Of a stretch of DNA of 64,000 nucleotides, positions 34,306-42,932 are shown piece after piece. A program made the position numbers and the translations under genes. The number at the start of each line of letters is the position of its first letter. Within the stretch, counting starts at the first letter, position 1. The stretch is from Priestia megaterium (GTDB lineage Bacteria; Bacillota; Bacilli; Bacillales; Bacillaceae_H): assembly GCF_023824195.1 (NCBI RefSeq), contig NZ_CP085442.1, positions 2,332,001 to 2,396,000 of the forward strand, read 5' to 3'. The notes below the pieces were generated by a model, which saw nothing but the letters and a program-made list of their open reading frames with translations, did not search any database and was not told the origin of the DNA.

Positions 34306-35176
34306 AGTTTAAAAGCTGAATAAAAAGTTCGGCTACTTTTTTATGAGCGCTGTTAGCAGGATAGATATAAGAGAAACGGCGCTTAAAAGGAGCGGTGTTA
34401 ACGTTGAGAATCGATAGGTGCTTTTGTTCTACATCTTCTTTAATAGCACAAAGCGATAGCACAGACATTCCTAAATCGTGAACAATTGCTTCTTTAATTC
34501 CTTGATTGCTGCTGATCGTTAGCATGCTTTTCATTTTTAAACCGTTGGACATTAAAACGTGATCTAAATATTCTCTTGTTCCAGAGCCTTTTTCACGCGC
34601 TACCCACCGCTGATTTTGTAAATCATCAATTTCTACTTTTTTAAGCTGAGCTAAAGGGTGATCCACTGACGCGACGATGGCAAGTTCATCGTCCATAAAA
34701 GACTGAATATGTAAGTCGGATTCTTCCGTGTGACCTTCAATAAGCCCTACGTCTACTTTGAAATGACGAACAAGCTGAGCGATTTCCTTTGTATTACCGA
34801 TAGTCACTTCTACATCAATATCAGGATATTGTTCACGAAGCTTTGCTAAAAATGAAGGGAGAATATATTCGCCAATCGTAAAACTGGCGCCAATCGTTAG
34901 CATTCCTTTGACACGATGATGATGTTCATAAATATCTCGTTTCGTATGCTCATATATCTGAATCATTTGTTTAGCACGATCGTATAAAATTTCGCCGCTG
35001 GGTGTGATTTTTAACATTTTAGGTGAACGCAGGAACAGGGAAGTTTGAAATTCTTTTTCAAGATTTTTGATGTGTACGCTTACGCTTGGCTGTGAAATCA
35101 TTAATTTTTCCGCAGCTTTTGTAAAGCTTTGCTCTTCTACAACAGAAACAAACGTCTTTAACGCATCATAGTACAT
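34304..35176 (-). CDS. LysR-family transcriptional regulator (CysL-like)
   Basis: 290 residues. The N-terminal winged HTH reads YDALKTFVSVVEEQSFTKAA then EKLMISQPSVSVHIKNLE, and the remaining ~200 residues form a periplasmic-binding-type effector domain (LTIGASFTIGEYILPSFLA; EGHTEESDLHIQSFM). The wording recalls CysL/YwfK-type regulators, but the target is unknown. The next plus-strand unit, the GntR-ABC operon, lies 344 bases away across the divergent region. Confidence 0.85.
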   Translation of the reverse strand: MYYDALKTFVSVVEEQSFTKAAEKLMISQPSVSVHIKNLEKEFQTSLFLRSPKMLKITPSGEILYDRAKQMIQIYEHTKRDIYEHHHRVKGMLTIGASFTIGEYILPSFLAKLREQYPDIDVEVTIGNTKEIAQLVRHFKVDVGLIEGHTEESDLHIQSFMDDELAIVASVDHPLAQLKKVEIDDLQNQRWVAREKGSGTREYLDHVLMSNGLKMKSMLTISSNQGIKEAIVHDLGMSVLSLCAIKEDVEQKHLSILNVNTAPFKRRFSYIYPANSAHKKVAELFIQLLN

Positions 35177-35410
35177 AGAGTATGGCTCCTTTTATATTAA
35201 AAAAATTAATTATAAACATTATAAAACATTACTATTGTAATAACTAGAGGCACTTGGTTAAGAAAAACAAAACGAGGTGCTGACTTAAAGGAGTATTTTG
35301 GCTTATAACGAAGGCAGCAAACGCAATTTGTTTACAGTTATTTCTATTTCATCTATAAAGCTATTAAACACTTTTTTGTCATCTATTTGTAACAAAAGTA
35401 AAAAAAGTAC

Positions 35411-35470
35411 TTGTTTTTTCCAAAAAATATACTATAATATTAACTGTAATACGATAAGTAATACAGTTAA
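35411..35470 (+). promoter_or_regulatory. Promoter and YtrA-type operator of the GntR-ABC-ECF operon
   Basis: TTGTTT (35411-35416), 16 bases, TATAAT (35433-35438). Directly downstream a perfect palindrome, TTAACTGTA-N13-TACAGTTAA (35440-35470), covers the start-site region. YtrA-subfamily GntR regulators bind long inverted repeats of this spacing at their own promoters, so autorepression is likely. The rest of 35177-35410 shows no convincing gene. Confidence 0.75.
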
Positions 35471-35520
35471 TACACCTAGTACACACATCATGATTTTGGG
35501 TAAATGAAGGGAGGCAGACT

Positions 35521-35910
35521 ATGTTTGATTTAGATATTCGTAGTCGCAAGCCGATATACGAGCAATTAGTAGATAAATTGAAAGAGCTTATTATTCATGA
35601 AGTCTTTAAGGCCGATCAAAAGCTTCCATCTGTTCGGCTGTTAGCAAAAGAATTAACCATTAATCCAAATACAATTCAAAAAGCGTATCGTGAACTAGAA
35701 CATCAGAATTATATTTATTCAGTTCCAGGCAAAGGAAGTTTTGTCACGCCTCAAGTTGATACACTAAATAACGAGAAGGTGAAAAAGATGAAAGAAGAAT
35801 TAGTAAAGCTGTTGGCAGAAGCTATGTATTTAGGGATGGATAAAGATGAAATTCTATCACTTATTTCACAGGCTGAAAAAGCAGTAAAAGGAGGAAGCGA
35901 TAGTGATTGA
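35521..35910 (+). CDS. GntR-family regulator, YtrA subfamily
   Basis: 129 residues. The winged HTH (~10-75: IYEQLVDKLKELIIHEVF, LPSVRLLAKELTINPNTIQK, YSVPGKGSFV) is followed by a short helical tail (~85-125) instead of a large ligand domain, the mark of the YtrA subfamily. These repress operons that encode ABC transporters. GGGAGGCAGACT precedes the ATG. It overlaps the ABC ATPase gene by 8 bases and has a matching palindromic operator at its promoter. Confidence 0.9.
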   Translation: MFDLDIRSRKPIYEQLVDKLKELIIHEVFKADQKLPSVRLLAKELTINPNTIQKAYRELEHQNYIYSVPGKGSFVTPQVDTLNNEKVKKMKEELVKLLAEAMYLGMDKDEILSLISQAEKAVKGGSDSD

Positions 35911-36802
35911 ACTGAAGGCGATAAAAAAAGAGTTTGAAGAAATGGAAGCTCTAAGAGACGTCACGCTTTCTATAAAAAAAGGATCTATTTACGGACTGCT
36001 TGGCTCCAACGGGGCAGGGAAAACAACGCTATTAAAAATCATTGCAGGTATTTACAAGCAAGATCACGGGAAAATCGCAATAGACGGTGAAGAAGTATTT
36101 GAAAACGTTGGCTTAAAAGAACGCCTTATTTTTATGCCAGATTCTCTTTATTTTTTCCCTCAAACAACGATTAAGCAATTAGCGTCTTTTTATAGAAGCG
36201 TCTATCCGACTTGGAACGAAGAGCGGTTTCAAAAATTAAAAGAAGCTTTCCCAATTCAATTACATAAAAAAGTACATAGAATGTCCAAGGGAATGCAGCG
36301 TCAAGTAGGTTTTTGGTTAGCGCTGTCTGCTATGCCTGATGTACTTATCTTAGATGAGCCGCTCGATGGTTTAGATGCGGTAATGCGTCAAAAAATTAAA
36401 AACCTTCTTGTTCAAGACGTGGCAGAACGGGAAATGACGATTTTAATTTCGTCACATAACTTGCGAGAAGTGGAAGATCTTTGTGATCATGTAGGCATTT
36501 TGCATCACGGTCAATTATTAATTGAAAAAGAGCTGGATGATTTAAAATCAGACGTGCACAAAATTCAAGTTGCATTTGAAGGAGATGTGCCGCTAGCGCT
36601 TTATGACACGCTAGACATTTTATATCAAGAAAAACGAGGAAGCGTCTTGCTTTGTATTGTTCGAGGAAAAGAAAATCACTTAGTCAACAAAGTTCGATCG
36701 TATAAGCCTTTAATTTTTGACATCTTGCCACTTACGCTGGAAGAAATCTTTATTTACGAAATGGGGGATGTGGGTTATGCAATCGAAAACATCATCGTTT
36801 AA
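35903..36802 (+). CDS. ABC transporter ATP-binding protein
   Basis: 299 residues. Walker A GSNGAGKTTLLK (~35-46), signature MSKGMQRQVGF in place of LSGGQ (~130), Walker B DVLILDEPLDGLD (~150-162) and switch His in ILISSHNLREVEDL. The SKGM signature is common in YtrB/bacitracin-type exporters. A C-terminal ~80-residue extension follows. GTG start with AGGAGG; it overlaps the regulator gene upstream and the permease gene downstream (26 bases), so the three are translationally coupled. Confidence 0.9.
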   Translation: MIELKAIKKEFEEMEALRDVTLSIKKGSIYGLLGSNGAGKTTLLKIIAGIYKQDHGKIAIDGEEVFENVGLKERLIFMPDSLYFFPQTTIKQLASFYRSVYPTWNEERFQKLKEAFPIQLHKKVHRMSKGMQRQVGFWLALSAMPDVLILDEPLDGLDAVMRQKIKNLLVQDVAEREMTILISSHNLREVEDLCDHVGILHHGQLLIEKELDDLKSDVHKIQVAFEGDVPLALYDTLDILYQEKRGSVLLCIVRGKENHLVNKVRSYKPLIFDILPLTLEEIFIYEMGDVGYAIENIIV

Positions 36803-38789
36803 CCGAGGCATGTGGATTCAATCCATGAGAAACGTGGGGTGGATTGGTGCTTTATATACACTTGTTCTTTTATTTATCGTGCCACTTCAAATTATTTTGA
36901 GGTATACAGGTGAAGTTAACAATGATGGAATGTATACAGAAAAATTAAAGACTCTGTTTGAAGTTGCTGGAAGCCTTCAATTTTTGTTTATGTTTACTGT
37001 TCCTGTGGTACTAGCTATATTTTTATTTCGATATATTCAAACAAAATCAGCCGCTGATTATATTCATAGCTTACCAATAAGTAGAGGTGTGCTATTTTGG
37101 CAAAACGTATTATTAGGAATTCTATCGTTAATTTTACCTGTTATCATTTCAGCTATTGTCCTTTTTCTTATTAAAGATTCAGTAAATGTTGACGATTTAT
37201 ATACGCTAAAATTAATTCTACGATGGGCTATTGATACTATCATTTTGAATATCTTTGTTTTTTCTGGAGCCGTATTCGCAGGTATGTTCACAGGTATGTC
37301 AATACTGCAAGGTGCGTTTATATATATATTATTCATTCTTCCGGCTGCGCTTATCCAATTCTTTATTATGAATATTAAATTTTATTGGTATGGATTTGCT
37401 ACGGCATATTATTCAGGGAAAAACGTACAAGATTTGGTTCCGTTTGTCCGTATTATAGATCTGTTAGATAACGGAAAAGAAAGCTATCTAAATCTAGTAA
37501 TATATGCAATTGTAGCTTGTGTGCTTTGTTTCATTGCATTTATTGCATATCGAAAAAGAAGTATAGAAATCGCTACTCATGCCATAGCTTTTAAATGGCT
37601 AAAACCTATTTTTATCTATGGATTGACGACGTGCTCATTATTATTATGGGGGATGTACTTCGGTGAGATGAAGGATTCTTTTAAATGGCTTATTTTTGGC
37701 TATGTTTTTGGATCTTTATTAGGGTATATCCTTGGGCATATGATTTTAGCTAAAACATGGCGTGTGTTTAATAAATGGAAGGGCTACATATTATTTATCG
37801 CAGTAGCCATTATTCTAGGTGTGGGCTTGAAAGTGGACGTTTTTGGTTACTCTAGTTATCTACCAAATCAAGAAAACATTCAATCTGTATATTTTGATGA
37901 AGATGACTACTCCTTAACAGATAACCCTAAAAGTCATGATCCAGAGAATGGTGATTATTATAAGCCACCTTACTATTATTCTGATAAAAATACGGTTAAC
38001 TTTATACGAGCATTGCATAAACAAATTATAAAAGATCATCCTGATGTTTCTAAAAAAGATATACAGTCTGGAGATGCTCGTGAAATAACATTTGCTTATA
38101 ATTTAAAAAATGGTAAAAAAGTTGTTCGACAATATGCAATAAGGGAAGCTGATTATAAAGCTTTTTACAAACAAATTATAGAAACATCTGAGTACAAAAA
38201 ACACTCTTATTATATTTTAGAACCTGATAATAAAAATATGAGATATGTAAAAGAAGTTCAAATTGATGCCATGTACAAAAGGTCCGAACCTATTACAATT
38301 AAAGATCCAAACAAAATTGAAGATTTAAAAGAGTCAATAAGAAAATCAATACAAAATCAAACGTATGGAGATAGCAAGAGCCACCAACAAAGCTGGTCTA
38401 GCATTAATTTTATGGACGAAAACGGACAAATTGTGGATTCCATACCTTTTGAAAAATCATATAAAGAAGTTGAAAAGTGGCTCAAGCACGAAAAAATGTT
38501 TGAAGATGCTCGAGTCATGCCAGAAGACGTTTCAAATGTTGTTGTTTTAAAAAATAAAGATCACGAAATTCTTCAGAGTGCATGGATAAACAATCCGTCT
38601 ATTCTTACTAAAAGAAAAGGTGCATTAACTATTAAAGATTCCAATCAAATAAATTATTTTCTTTCGCATACAACCATTCAAGAACAAGGGGATTATATAG
38701 TTGTCTTTCGTTACAAAAATTCAAGTCCTGAAGTTCAAATGTTTGATGCTAACATGATTCCAACAGAACTAAAAGAAAAACTAAAATAA
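36777..38789 (+). CDS. ABC permease with a large C-terminal extracytoplasmic domain
   Basis: About 670 residues. Residues ~1-345 carry about ten membrane helices of an ABC-2-like permease, including QTKSAADYIHSLPISRGVLF, a motif common in such permeases. After the last helix (~340-355, YILFIAVAIILGVGLKVDVF) come ~315 soluble residues, probably outside the membrane, rich in Lys, Asp and Tyr, with repeated beta-like segments. This tail resembles DUF6449-type extensions. It is AT-richer than neighbours. ATG 36777 overlaps the ATPase gene. The ECF sigma gene starts 16 bases after its stop. Confidence 0.82.
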   Translation: MQSKTSSFNRGMWIQSMRNVGWIGALYTLVLLFIVPLQIILRYTGEVNNDGMYTEKLKTLFEVAGSLQFLFMFTVPVVLAIFLFRYIQTKSAADYIHSLPISRGVLFWQNVLLGILSLILPVIISAIVLFLIKDSVNVDDLYTLKLILRWAIDTIILNIFVFSGAVFAGMFTGMSILQGAFIYILFILPAALIQFFIMNIKFYWYGFATAYYSGKNVQDLVPFVRIIDLLDNGKESYLNLVIYAIVACVLCFIAFIAYRKRSIEIATHAIAFKWLKPIFIYGLTTCSLLLWGMYFGEMKDSFKWLIFGYVFGSLLGYILGHMILAKTWRVFNKWKGYILFIAVAIILGVGLKVDVFGYSSYLPNQENIQSVYFDEDDYSLTDNPKSHDPENGDYYKPPYYYSDKNTVNFIRALHKQIIKDHPDVSKKDIQSGDAREITFAYNLKNGKKVVRQYAIREADYKAFYKQIIETSEYKKHSYYILEPDNKNMRYVKEVQIDAMYKRSEPITIKDPNKIEDLKESIRKSIQNQTYGDSKSHQQSWSSINFMDENGQIVDSIPFEKSYKEVEKWLKHEKMFEDARVMPEDVSNVVVLKNKDHEILQSAWINNPSILTKRKGALTIKDSNQINYFLSHTTIQEQGDYIVVFRYKNSSPEVQMFDANMIPTELKEKLK

Positions 38790-38805
38790 CGAAGGAGAAC
38801 TTATT

Positions 38806-39285
38806 ATGTGCGGCGAGGAATTGCAAGATTATTTAAATCAGGTGCTGGCTTATTTATTAAAAAATGGCGTGAATAGACAAGACGCCGAAGATATTACGCA
38901 AGAAGTAGCATTAAAATATTTAGAAAAACAAGAAATGGTCGATCCTGAAAAAATAAAAGCTTGGATGTTTCGCGTCGCATTAAATAAACGGTGTGATTTA
39001 GGAAGGCGTAAAATAGTGAAAGACCGCTATACGTCTTCTTACAAAGAAGAGCCTGTTATGTATACGCCTATCCAGCAGGTGCTTAGAAATGAAGAAGCGG
39101 CTGAATGTCAGGCGATTTTAAATAAATTGAATCCTAAGTATCGCAATTTGCTTCTATTAAAATATGGATTTGGATTTAAATATGAAGAAATTGCCGATTT
39201 ATTAAATATGCAGATGACTACGTTAAAATCAGCTCTTTACCGTGCGCGCAAATACTTTGTAAAGGGATATAATGAAGTCATTTAA
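38806..39285 (+). CDS. ECF-type RNA polymerase sigma factor
   Basis: 159 residues with only regions 2 and 4: region 2 in NRQDAEDITQEVALKYLEKQ and IKAWMFRVALNKRCDLGRR, region 4 in LNPKYRNLLLLKYGFGFKYE and EIADLLNMQMTTLKSALYRA. It is the last gene of the YtrA-ABC operon (start AAGGAGAACTT then ATG). No anti-sigma gene follows; a terminator does. The layout recalls B. subtilis SigY with its ABC genes, but here a GntR repressor leads the operon. How the sigma factor is held inactive is not visible. Confidence 0.88.
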   Translation: MCGEELQDYLNQVLAYLLKNGVNRQDAEDITQEVALKYLEKQEMVDPEKIKAWMFRVALNKRCDLGRRKIVKDRYTSSYKEEPVMYTPIQQVLRNEEAAECQAILNKLNPKYRNLLLLKYGFGFKYEEIADLLNMQMTTLKSALYRARKYFVKGYNEVI

Positions 39286-39293
39286 TATAAATG

Positions 39294-39347
39294 AAACAGC
39301 AGTAGTTTGTGAAAAAGAACTTTTTTACACAAACTACTGCTGTTTTT
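39294..39347. terminator. Bidirectional intrinsic terminator
   Basis: An 18-bp perfect stem, AAACAGCAGTAGTTTGTG with its complement, and T-run, between the ECF sigma gene and the convergent DedA-type gene. Confidence 0.9.
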
Positions 39348-39912
39348 TTCGTATTTTTCTTCTTTGGACGGCATAGATAATCAAACTGATCGCACAAAAA
39401 GCTAAAGTGATCTCAATCACATCAGTATAAGAAGATGTCGTATTAAAAAAGGAACCGAAAATAAATAAAGCGAGCGTCCAAATAAAACCGAAAGAAAATG
39501 AGACTTTAATATAATGCCGATGCTTCATTCCACTTGCTCCGAGAAAAAAAGGCATCACATGTCGCATTCCTGGTAAAAAGTAGCTTGCGATGATGGCATG
39601 AGATCCATATTCTTGAATCGTTCGCTCGACTTTCATCACATTTTTTTCCCATCGCGGGCGTTTTAATAGCGCAAGCGCCTGAGTTGAAAAAAGACTGGCT
39701 ATCAAAAACTTAAGATATAAGCTAATCATCATGCCGCTATACGTAAGTATAAAAGCTGGAATATACTGAACGGATGGAGATGTAGCCTGACTGCCCGCAA
39801 GCATAATATATACTGGGTCAGGAATAGGAGTAAGGTTGGCTCCGACTAAAATGATAAAAAAGAAATATCCGTAGCCTAATTGGTTAATGGCTCCGATAAG
39901 CTGATCAATCAC
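39334..39912 (-). CDS. DedA-family membrane protein
   Basis: 192 residues with four or five helices and two reentrant-type segments. GYGYFFFIILVGANLTPIPD near the start and YGSHAIIASYFLPGMRHVMP with FFLGASGM are the conserved DedA (SNARE-associated) blocks. DedA proteins include flippases for undecaprenyl phosphate or phosphatidylethanolamine; this copy cannot be assigned. GTG start with AAAGGAGG. The conserved Arg in PGMRH is present. Confidence 0.85.
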   Translation of the reverse strand: MIDQLIGAINQLGYGYFFFIILVGANLTPIPDPVYIMLAGSQATSPSVQYIPAFILTYSGMMISLYLKFLIASLFSTQALALLKRPRWEKNVMKVERTIQEYGSHAIIASYFLPGMRHVMPFFLGASGMKHRHYIKVSFSFGFIWTLALFIFGSFFNTTSSYTDVIEITLAFCAISLIIYAVQRRKIRKKQQ

Positions 39913-40025
39913 GTTTTCTTCCTCCTTTCTTCATTAGAATACGAGAGAGTGACGCACAGTGTTCGCTCAAAATAAAAATAAAGTATAGGTACGCACAACT
40001 TAGAAAAAAAGAGTTATAATAAATA

Positions 40026-40039
40026 AGAATGTACGTTCT
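40026..40039 (+). promoter_or_regulatory. LexA-type SOS box
   Basis: AGAATGTACGTTCT fits the Bacillus LexA (DinR) consensus CGAACRNRYGTTCG at most positions. It stands about 40 bases before the Pol IV start codon. Confidence 0.65.
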
Positions 40040-40076
40040 TCTTTCGGGGATTAATTATACAAGAAGAGGTGATAGT

Positions 40077-41285
40077 ATGAAAATGATGTACCCTAAAAAC
40101 GGCAAAGTTATTCTTCATATTGATGCCAATGCTTTTTATGCATCTGTTGAAACCGCACATGATCATACGCTCAAAGATAAGCCTCTTGCTATTGCTGGCA
40201 ATCCAAAGGAACGAAGAGGAATTGTTGTAACCTGTAACTATATTGCTCGTAAACGCGGAGTATATGCGCCAATGCCTCTTTGGGAAGCGAAAAGAAAATG
40301 CCCTGAGCTGGTTGTTATAAAACCTAATTTTCCATTATATCGCCAAGTGTCCAAAAACATGTTTGATTATTTAGTAACCATTTCACCTCTTTTAGAGCCT
40401 GCTTCAATTGATGAAGGCTATTTGGATATTACAAACTGTGCTGAATTAGGCTCTCCTCTTGACATAGCAAAGTCAATTCAGCAGCATTTAATACAGACGC
40501 TGCAAATTCCTGTGTCAATTGGAATTGCGCCGAATAAATTTTTAGCCAAAACGGCAAGTGATATGCAAAAACCTTTAGGGATTACCGTCCTTCGAAAAAG
40601 AGATGTCCAAACAGTTCTTTGGCCAAAAGCTGTAGAGGAAATGCACGGAATCGGTAAAAAAACAGCTGAGAAGCTAAATGCGATTAAGATCGTGACCATC
40701 GGTGATCTAGCAAAAGCCGCTCCCGGTCTTCTTAAACAAACTCTTGGAGTAAAAGGAGAAGCTATGAGAGAACGAGCATGGGGCCAAGATGATCGACAGG
40801 TGAACCCTGATCGCCAATCACAGTTTAAATCTATTGGAAACTCTACGACGTTATCTCAAAATGCAGTAGATGAACATGAAGTTCTCCCTATTTTAAATAA
40901 ACTATCGCATTCTGTAAGCTCTCGCATGAAAGCGAAAAAAGTTGTAAGCAAAACGATTCAATTAACGATACGATACAGTGATTTTAAAACCATTACTCGA
41001 AGCCAAACCATTTCAAAAGCAATTAGCAAGCCAAACGATCTTTTTCATTACAGTGCGGTATTATTTCAAAAGCATTGGAACGGAGAACCGATTCGTTTAT
41101 TAGGCGTAGCTGCTCTTCAAGTGAGCCACCATCTCCAGGAAGAAGAACAGTTAGATTTGTTTACATATGGAGAGCAAGCAAAAAAAGAGCCTTTATACAA
41201 AGCGGTCGAAAGTTTACGTGAAAAATATGGAGATAACATTATTCAAAGCGGTTTAAAAAAACACAGAGGAAAAAAAGAGAGGTAA
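40077..41285 (+). CDS. DNA polymerase IV (Y-family)
   Basis: About 402 residues. Palm motifs: ILHIDANAFYASVE (~12-25) and SIDEGYLDIT (~110). A helix-hairpin-helix region lies in HGIGKKTAEKLNAIKIVTIG (~190-210), and the little-finger domain follows. The C-terminal QLDLFTYGE (~370) is a beta-clamp-binding motif. It performs error-prone translesion synthesis. An SOS box at the promoter supports DNA-damage induction. ATG 40077 has AAGAGGTGAT upstream; the longer in-frame start at 40029 would overlap the SOS box. Confidence 0.92.
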   Translation: MKMMYPKNGKVILHIDANAFYASVETAHDHTLKDKPLAIAGNPKERRGIVVTCNYIARKRGVYAPMPLWEAKRKCPELVVIKPNFPLYRQVSKNMFDYLVTISPLLEPASIDEGYLDITNCAELGSPLDIAKSIQQHLIQTLQIPVSIGIAPNKFLAKTASDMQKPLGITVLRKRDVQTVLWPKAVEEMHGIGKKTAEKLNAIKIVTIGDLAKAAPGLLKQTLGVKGEAMRERAWGQDDRQVNPDRQSQFKSIGNSTTLSQNAVDEHEVLPILNKLSHSVSSRMKAKKVVSKTIQLTIRYSDFKTITRSQTISKAISKPNDLFHYSAVLFQKHWNGEPIRLLGVAALQVSHHLQEEEQLDLFTYGEQAKKEPLYKAVESLREKYGDNIIQSGLKKHRGKKER

Positions 41286-41298
41286 CTCTCTTTTTTTG
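41272..41298 (+). terminator. Intrinsic terminator
   Basis: AAAAAAGAGAG / CTCTCTTTTTTT hairpin overlapping the Pol IV stop codon. Confidence 0.85.
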
Positions 41299-41393
41299 TA
41301 TAAAATAATAGGTTTACACTCATTATAGAAGGGGAAGTACATTACTATCACGGTAATCAAAGTGATTACAAAATGAATTTGATTGCGACTTTT

Positions 41394-41423
41394 TTGATTG
41401 TCTGCAATGAAATTACATAAAAT
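41394..41423 (+). promoter_or_regulatory. Promoter of the ohr gene
   Basis: TTGATT, 18 bases, TAAAAT, followed by GAGGTGATCTT and ATG. ATTGT and CAAT flank the start of the spacer and could be part of an operator; the match to known OhrR sites is weak. Confidence 0.5.
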
Positions 41424-41441
41424 AATCTATGAGGTGATCTT

Positions 41442-41861
41442 ATGTCAGACGTACTATTTACATCTAAAGCAACAGCGGTAGGAGGCCGAGATGGTCGAGT
41501 TAAATCAGATGATGGTATTATTGATTTAACCCTTGTAAATCCTTCTCCAAATAACAAAAAAGAAGGAACAAATCCCGAGCAGCTGTTTGCAGCAGGATAT
41601 TCTGCTTGTTTTGACGGTGCTTTAAATTTAATTGCTAAAAAACAAAAAAAAGACATTGATTCGTCTATTACTGCAGAAGTAAGTCTACTAAAAGACCACA
41701 CTGATGATGGCTTTAAAATTGGAGTGGTGTTAAACGCTCATATTAAAGGCGTTTCACAAGAAGTAGCTGAGAAGCTAGTAGAAGATGCACATCAATTCTG
41801 CCCGTATTCTAAAGCAACGCGTGGAAATGTTAACGTAACGTTAAATACAACGGCTGAGTAA
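41442..41861 (+). CDS. ohr: Organic hydroperoxide resistance protein Ohr
   Basis: 139 residues, OsmC/Ohr fold. Both redox Cys are present: FAAGYSACFDGALNL (~50-64) and HQFCPYSKATRGNVNV (~118-133). It reduces organic hydroperoxides using lipoyl or similar thiols. The OhrR-type MarR repressor is encoded convergently 60 bases downstream, a classic pairing. Confidence 0.95.
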   Translation: MSDVLFTSKATAVGGRDGRVKSDDGIIDLTLVNPSPNNKKEGTNPEQLFAAGYSACFDGALNLIAKKQKKDIDSSITAEVSLLKDHTDDGFKIGVVLNAHIKGVSQEVAEKLVEDAHQFCPYSKATRGNVNVTLNTTAE

Positions 41862-41864
41862 ATA

Positions 41865-41903
41865 AAAAACGCTTGGATTTTTCTTAAATCCAGGCGTTTT
41901 TTT
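41865..41903. terminator. Bidirectional intrinsic terminator
   Basis: AAAAAACGCTTGGATTT pairs with AAATCCAGGCGTTTTTTT (one mismatch) between convergent ohr and ohrR. Confidence 0.85.
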
Positions 41904-41922
41904 ATGTGCAATTTTATATGGT

Positions 41923-42372
41923 CTATTTTTGATTGTACGTATGCAATGATTGCAATAACTCCTGCAGGATTTCTTTTAGCTTTTCTAATTCTCCTTGTGA
42001 CTTATTCGTCATACTAAAAACTTCTTCTGGAATATGACAAGCTTTATCACGTAATTTTTTTCCTTTTTCGGTTAAACTAATAAAAACAACGCGTTCATCT
42101 TCATGAGAACGCTGGCGAATCACTAATTCTTGATCCTGCATTCTTTTTAGCATAGGAGTAAGGGTACCTGAATCCAAATACAGAAGTTCGCCCATTTTTT
42201 TCACGCTGAGTGTTTCATGTTCCCATAAAACAAGAAGGGCTAAATACTGCGGATAGGTTACTCCTAATTTATCCAGCAGCGGCTTGTACACCTTTGTAAT
42301 TTCTCGAGACGTGGCGTAAATTGAGAAACAAAGCTGATTTTCTAGCTGCAGCTGCTTATAAAGTTGTTCCAT
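41923..42372 (-). CDS. ohrR: MarR-family peroxide sensor OhrR
   Basis: 149 residues with a MarR-type winged HTH (KMGELLYLDSGTLTPMLKRM then DERVVFISLTEKGKK). The reactive N-terminal Cys is in ENQLCFSIYATSREI (residue 15), the position oxidised by organic peroxides in OhrR. No second conserved Cys is seen, so it fits the one-Cys group. It represses ohr until oxidised. A 24-bp palindrome lies just upstream, likely its own operator. Confidence 0.93.
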   Translation of the reverse strand: MEQLYKQLQLENQLCFSIYATSREITKVYKPLLDKLGVTYPQYLALLVLWEHETLSVKKMGELLYLDSGTLTPMLKRMQDQELVIRQRSHEDERVVFISLTEKGKKLRDKACHIPEEVFSMTNKSQGELEKLKEILQELLQSLHTYNQK

Positions 42373-42399
42373 TCATGTTGCCTCCAGTCTATTGTTTTT

Positions 42400-42423
42400 T
42401 ATTTAATTATACACAATTAAATA
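42400..42423. promoter_or_regulatory. Palindrome upstream of ohrR, putative OhrR operator
   Basis: TATTTAATT-N6-AATTAAATA, a perfect inverted repeat that includes ACAATTAAAT as in the B. subtilis OhrR site. It lies 28 bases upstream of ohrR. Confidence 0.55.
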
Positions 42424-42516
42424 GTGGTGTCCAATAACGCTGGATGAAAAAGTAATCAAGCTGTAAATAAAAAATGGGAATTTTACATATACTAAGAAAA
42501 AAAGGGAGCTGTGCAC

Positions 42517-42726
42517 ATGTATTTTGCAAAAAAAGCCGTAGAAGAAGAAGTAGATCAAATGATGGATACGACTGTATATGCGTGTCAATCTGAATCATGT
42601 AATGGGTGGATGAGAGAAGATTTTGTTACGGTTGATTATAACTGTCCGATGTGCGGAACGGAAATGTCGCAGGAAGTACGCGAGCTGCCGAAAATTAAGT
42701 ACGATCACCAATTTTATAATAAATAA
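42517..42726 (+). CDS. YdjO-family cold-inducible zinc-ribbon protein
   Basis: 69 residues. Four Cys form a probable Zn site: VYACQSESCNGWMREDF and YNCPMCGTEMSQEV. This pattern is the YdjO family, cold-inducible in B. subtilis. The ATG at 42517 has AAGGGAG 8 bases upstream. A paralogue with the same Cys pattern is at 57983-58180. Function is unknown. Confidence 0.82.
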   Translation: MYFAKKAVEEEVDQMMDTTVYACQSESCNGWMREDFVTVDYNCPMCGTEMSQEVRELPKIKYDHQFYNK

Positions 42727-42752
42727 AAAAAGAAGCAACTGCTTCTTTTTTT
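42725..42752 (+). terminator. Intrinsic terminator
   Basis: AAAAAAAGAAGCA / TGCTTCTTTTTTT hairpin immediately after the YdjO-type gene. Confidence 0.85.
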
Positions 42753-42824
42753 ATTTTTCACTAAAATTTCATTAAGCTGCGCTAGACTAAGAACCAACAT
42801 ACTATGAAGGTGAGGAATATCAGA

Positions 42825-42932
42825 ATGAATCAAGGGAACTTTTTGAAAGGTTTATTTTGGGGAACCTTATTTAGTATTCCTATTTGGATTTCATTGTTTG
42901 GCTGGTTCCGCATTTTATCACATCTTGCATAG
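42825..42932 (+). CDS. 35-residue single-TM peptide
   Basis: The peptide starts MNQGNFLKGLFWGTLFSIPI and is mostly one hydrophobic helix ending in ILSHLA. GAAGGTGAGGA lies 6 bases before the ATG, good support for translation. It sits between the YdjO-type gene and the MBL gene, on the same strand. Tiny membrane peptides like this are common in Bacillus. The family is not recognised. Confidence 0.55.
   Translation: MNQGNFLKGLFWGTLFSIPIWISLFGWFRILSHLA

Noticed and set aside
35298..35507. 69-codon ORF with AAAGGAG before a TTG
   Set aside because: It runs across the sigma-A promoter and palindromic operator of the GntR operon and encodes a low-complexity Asn/Ser/Lys string. The SD may be chance.
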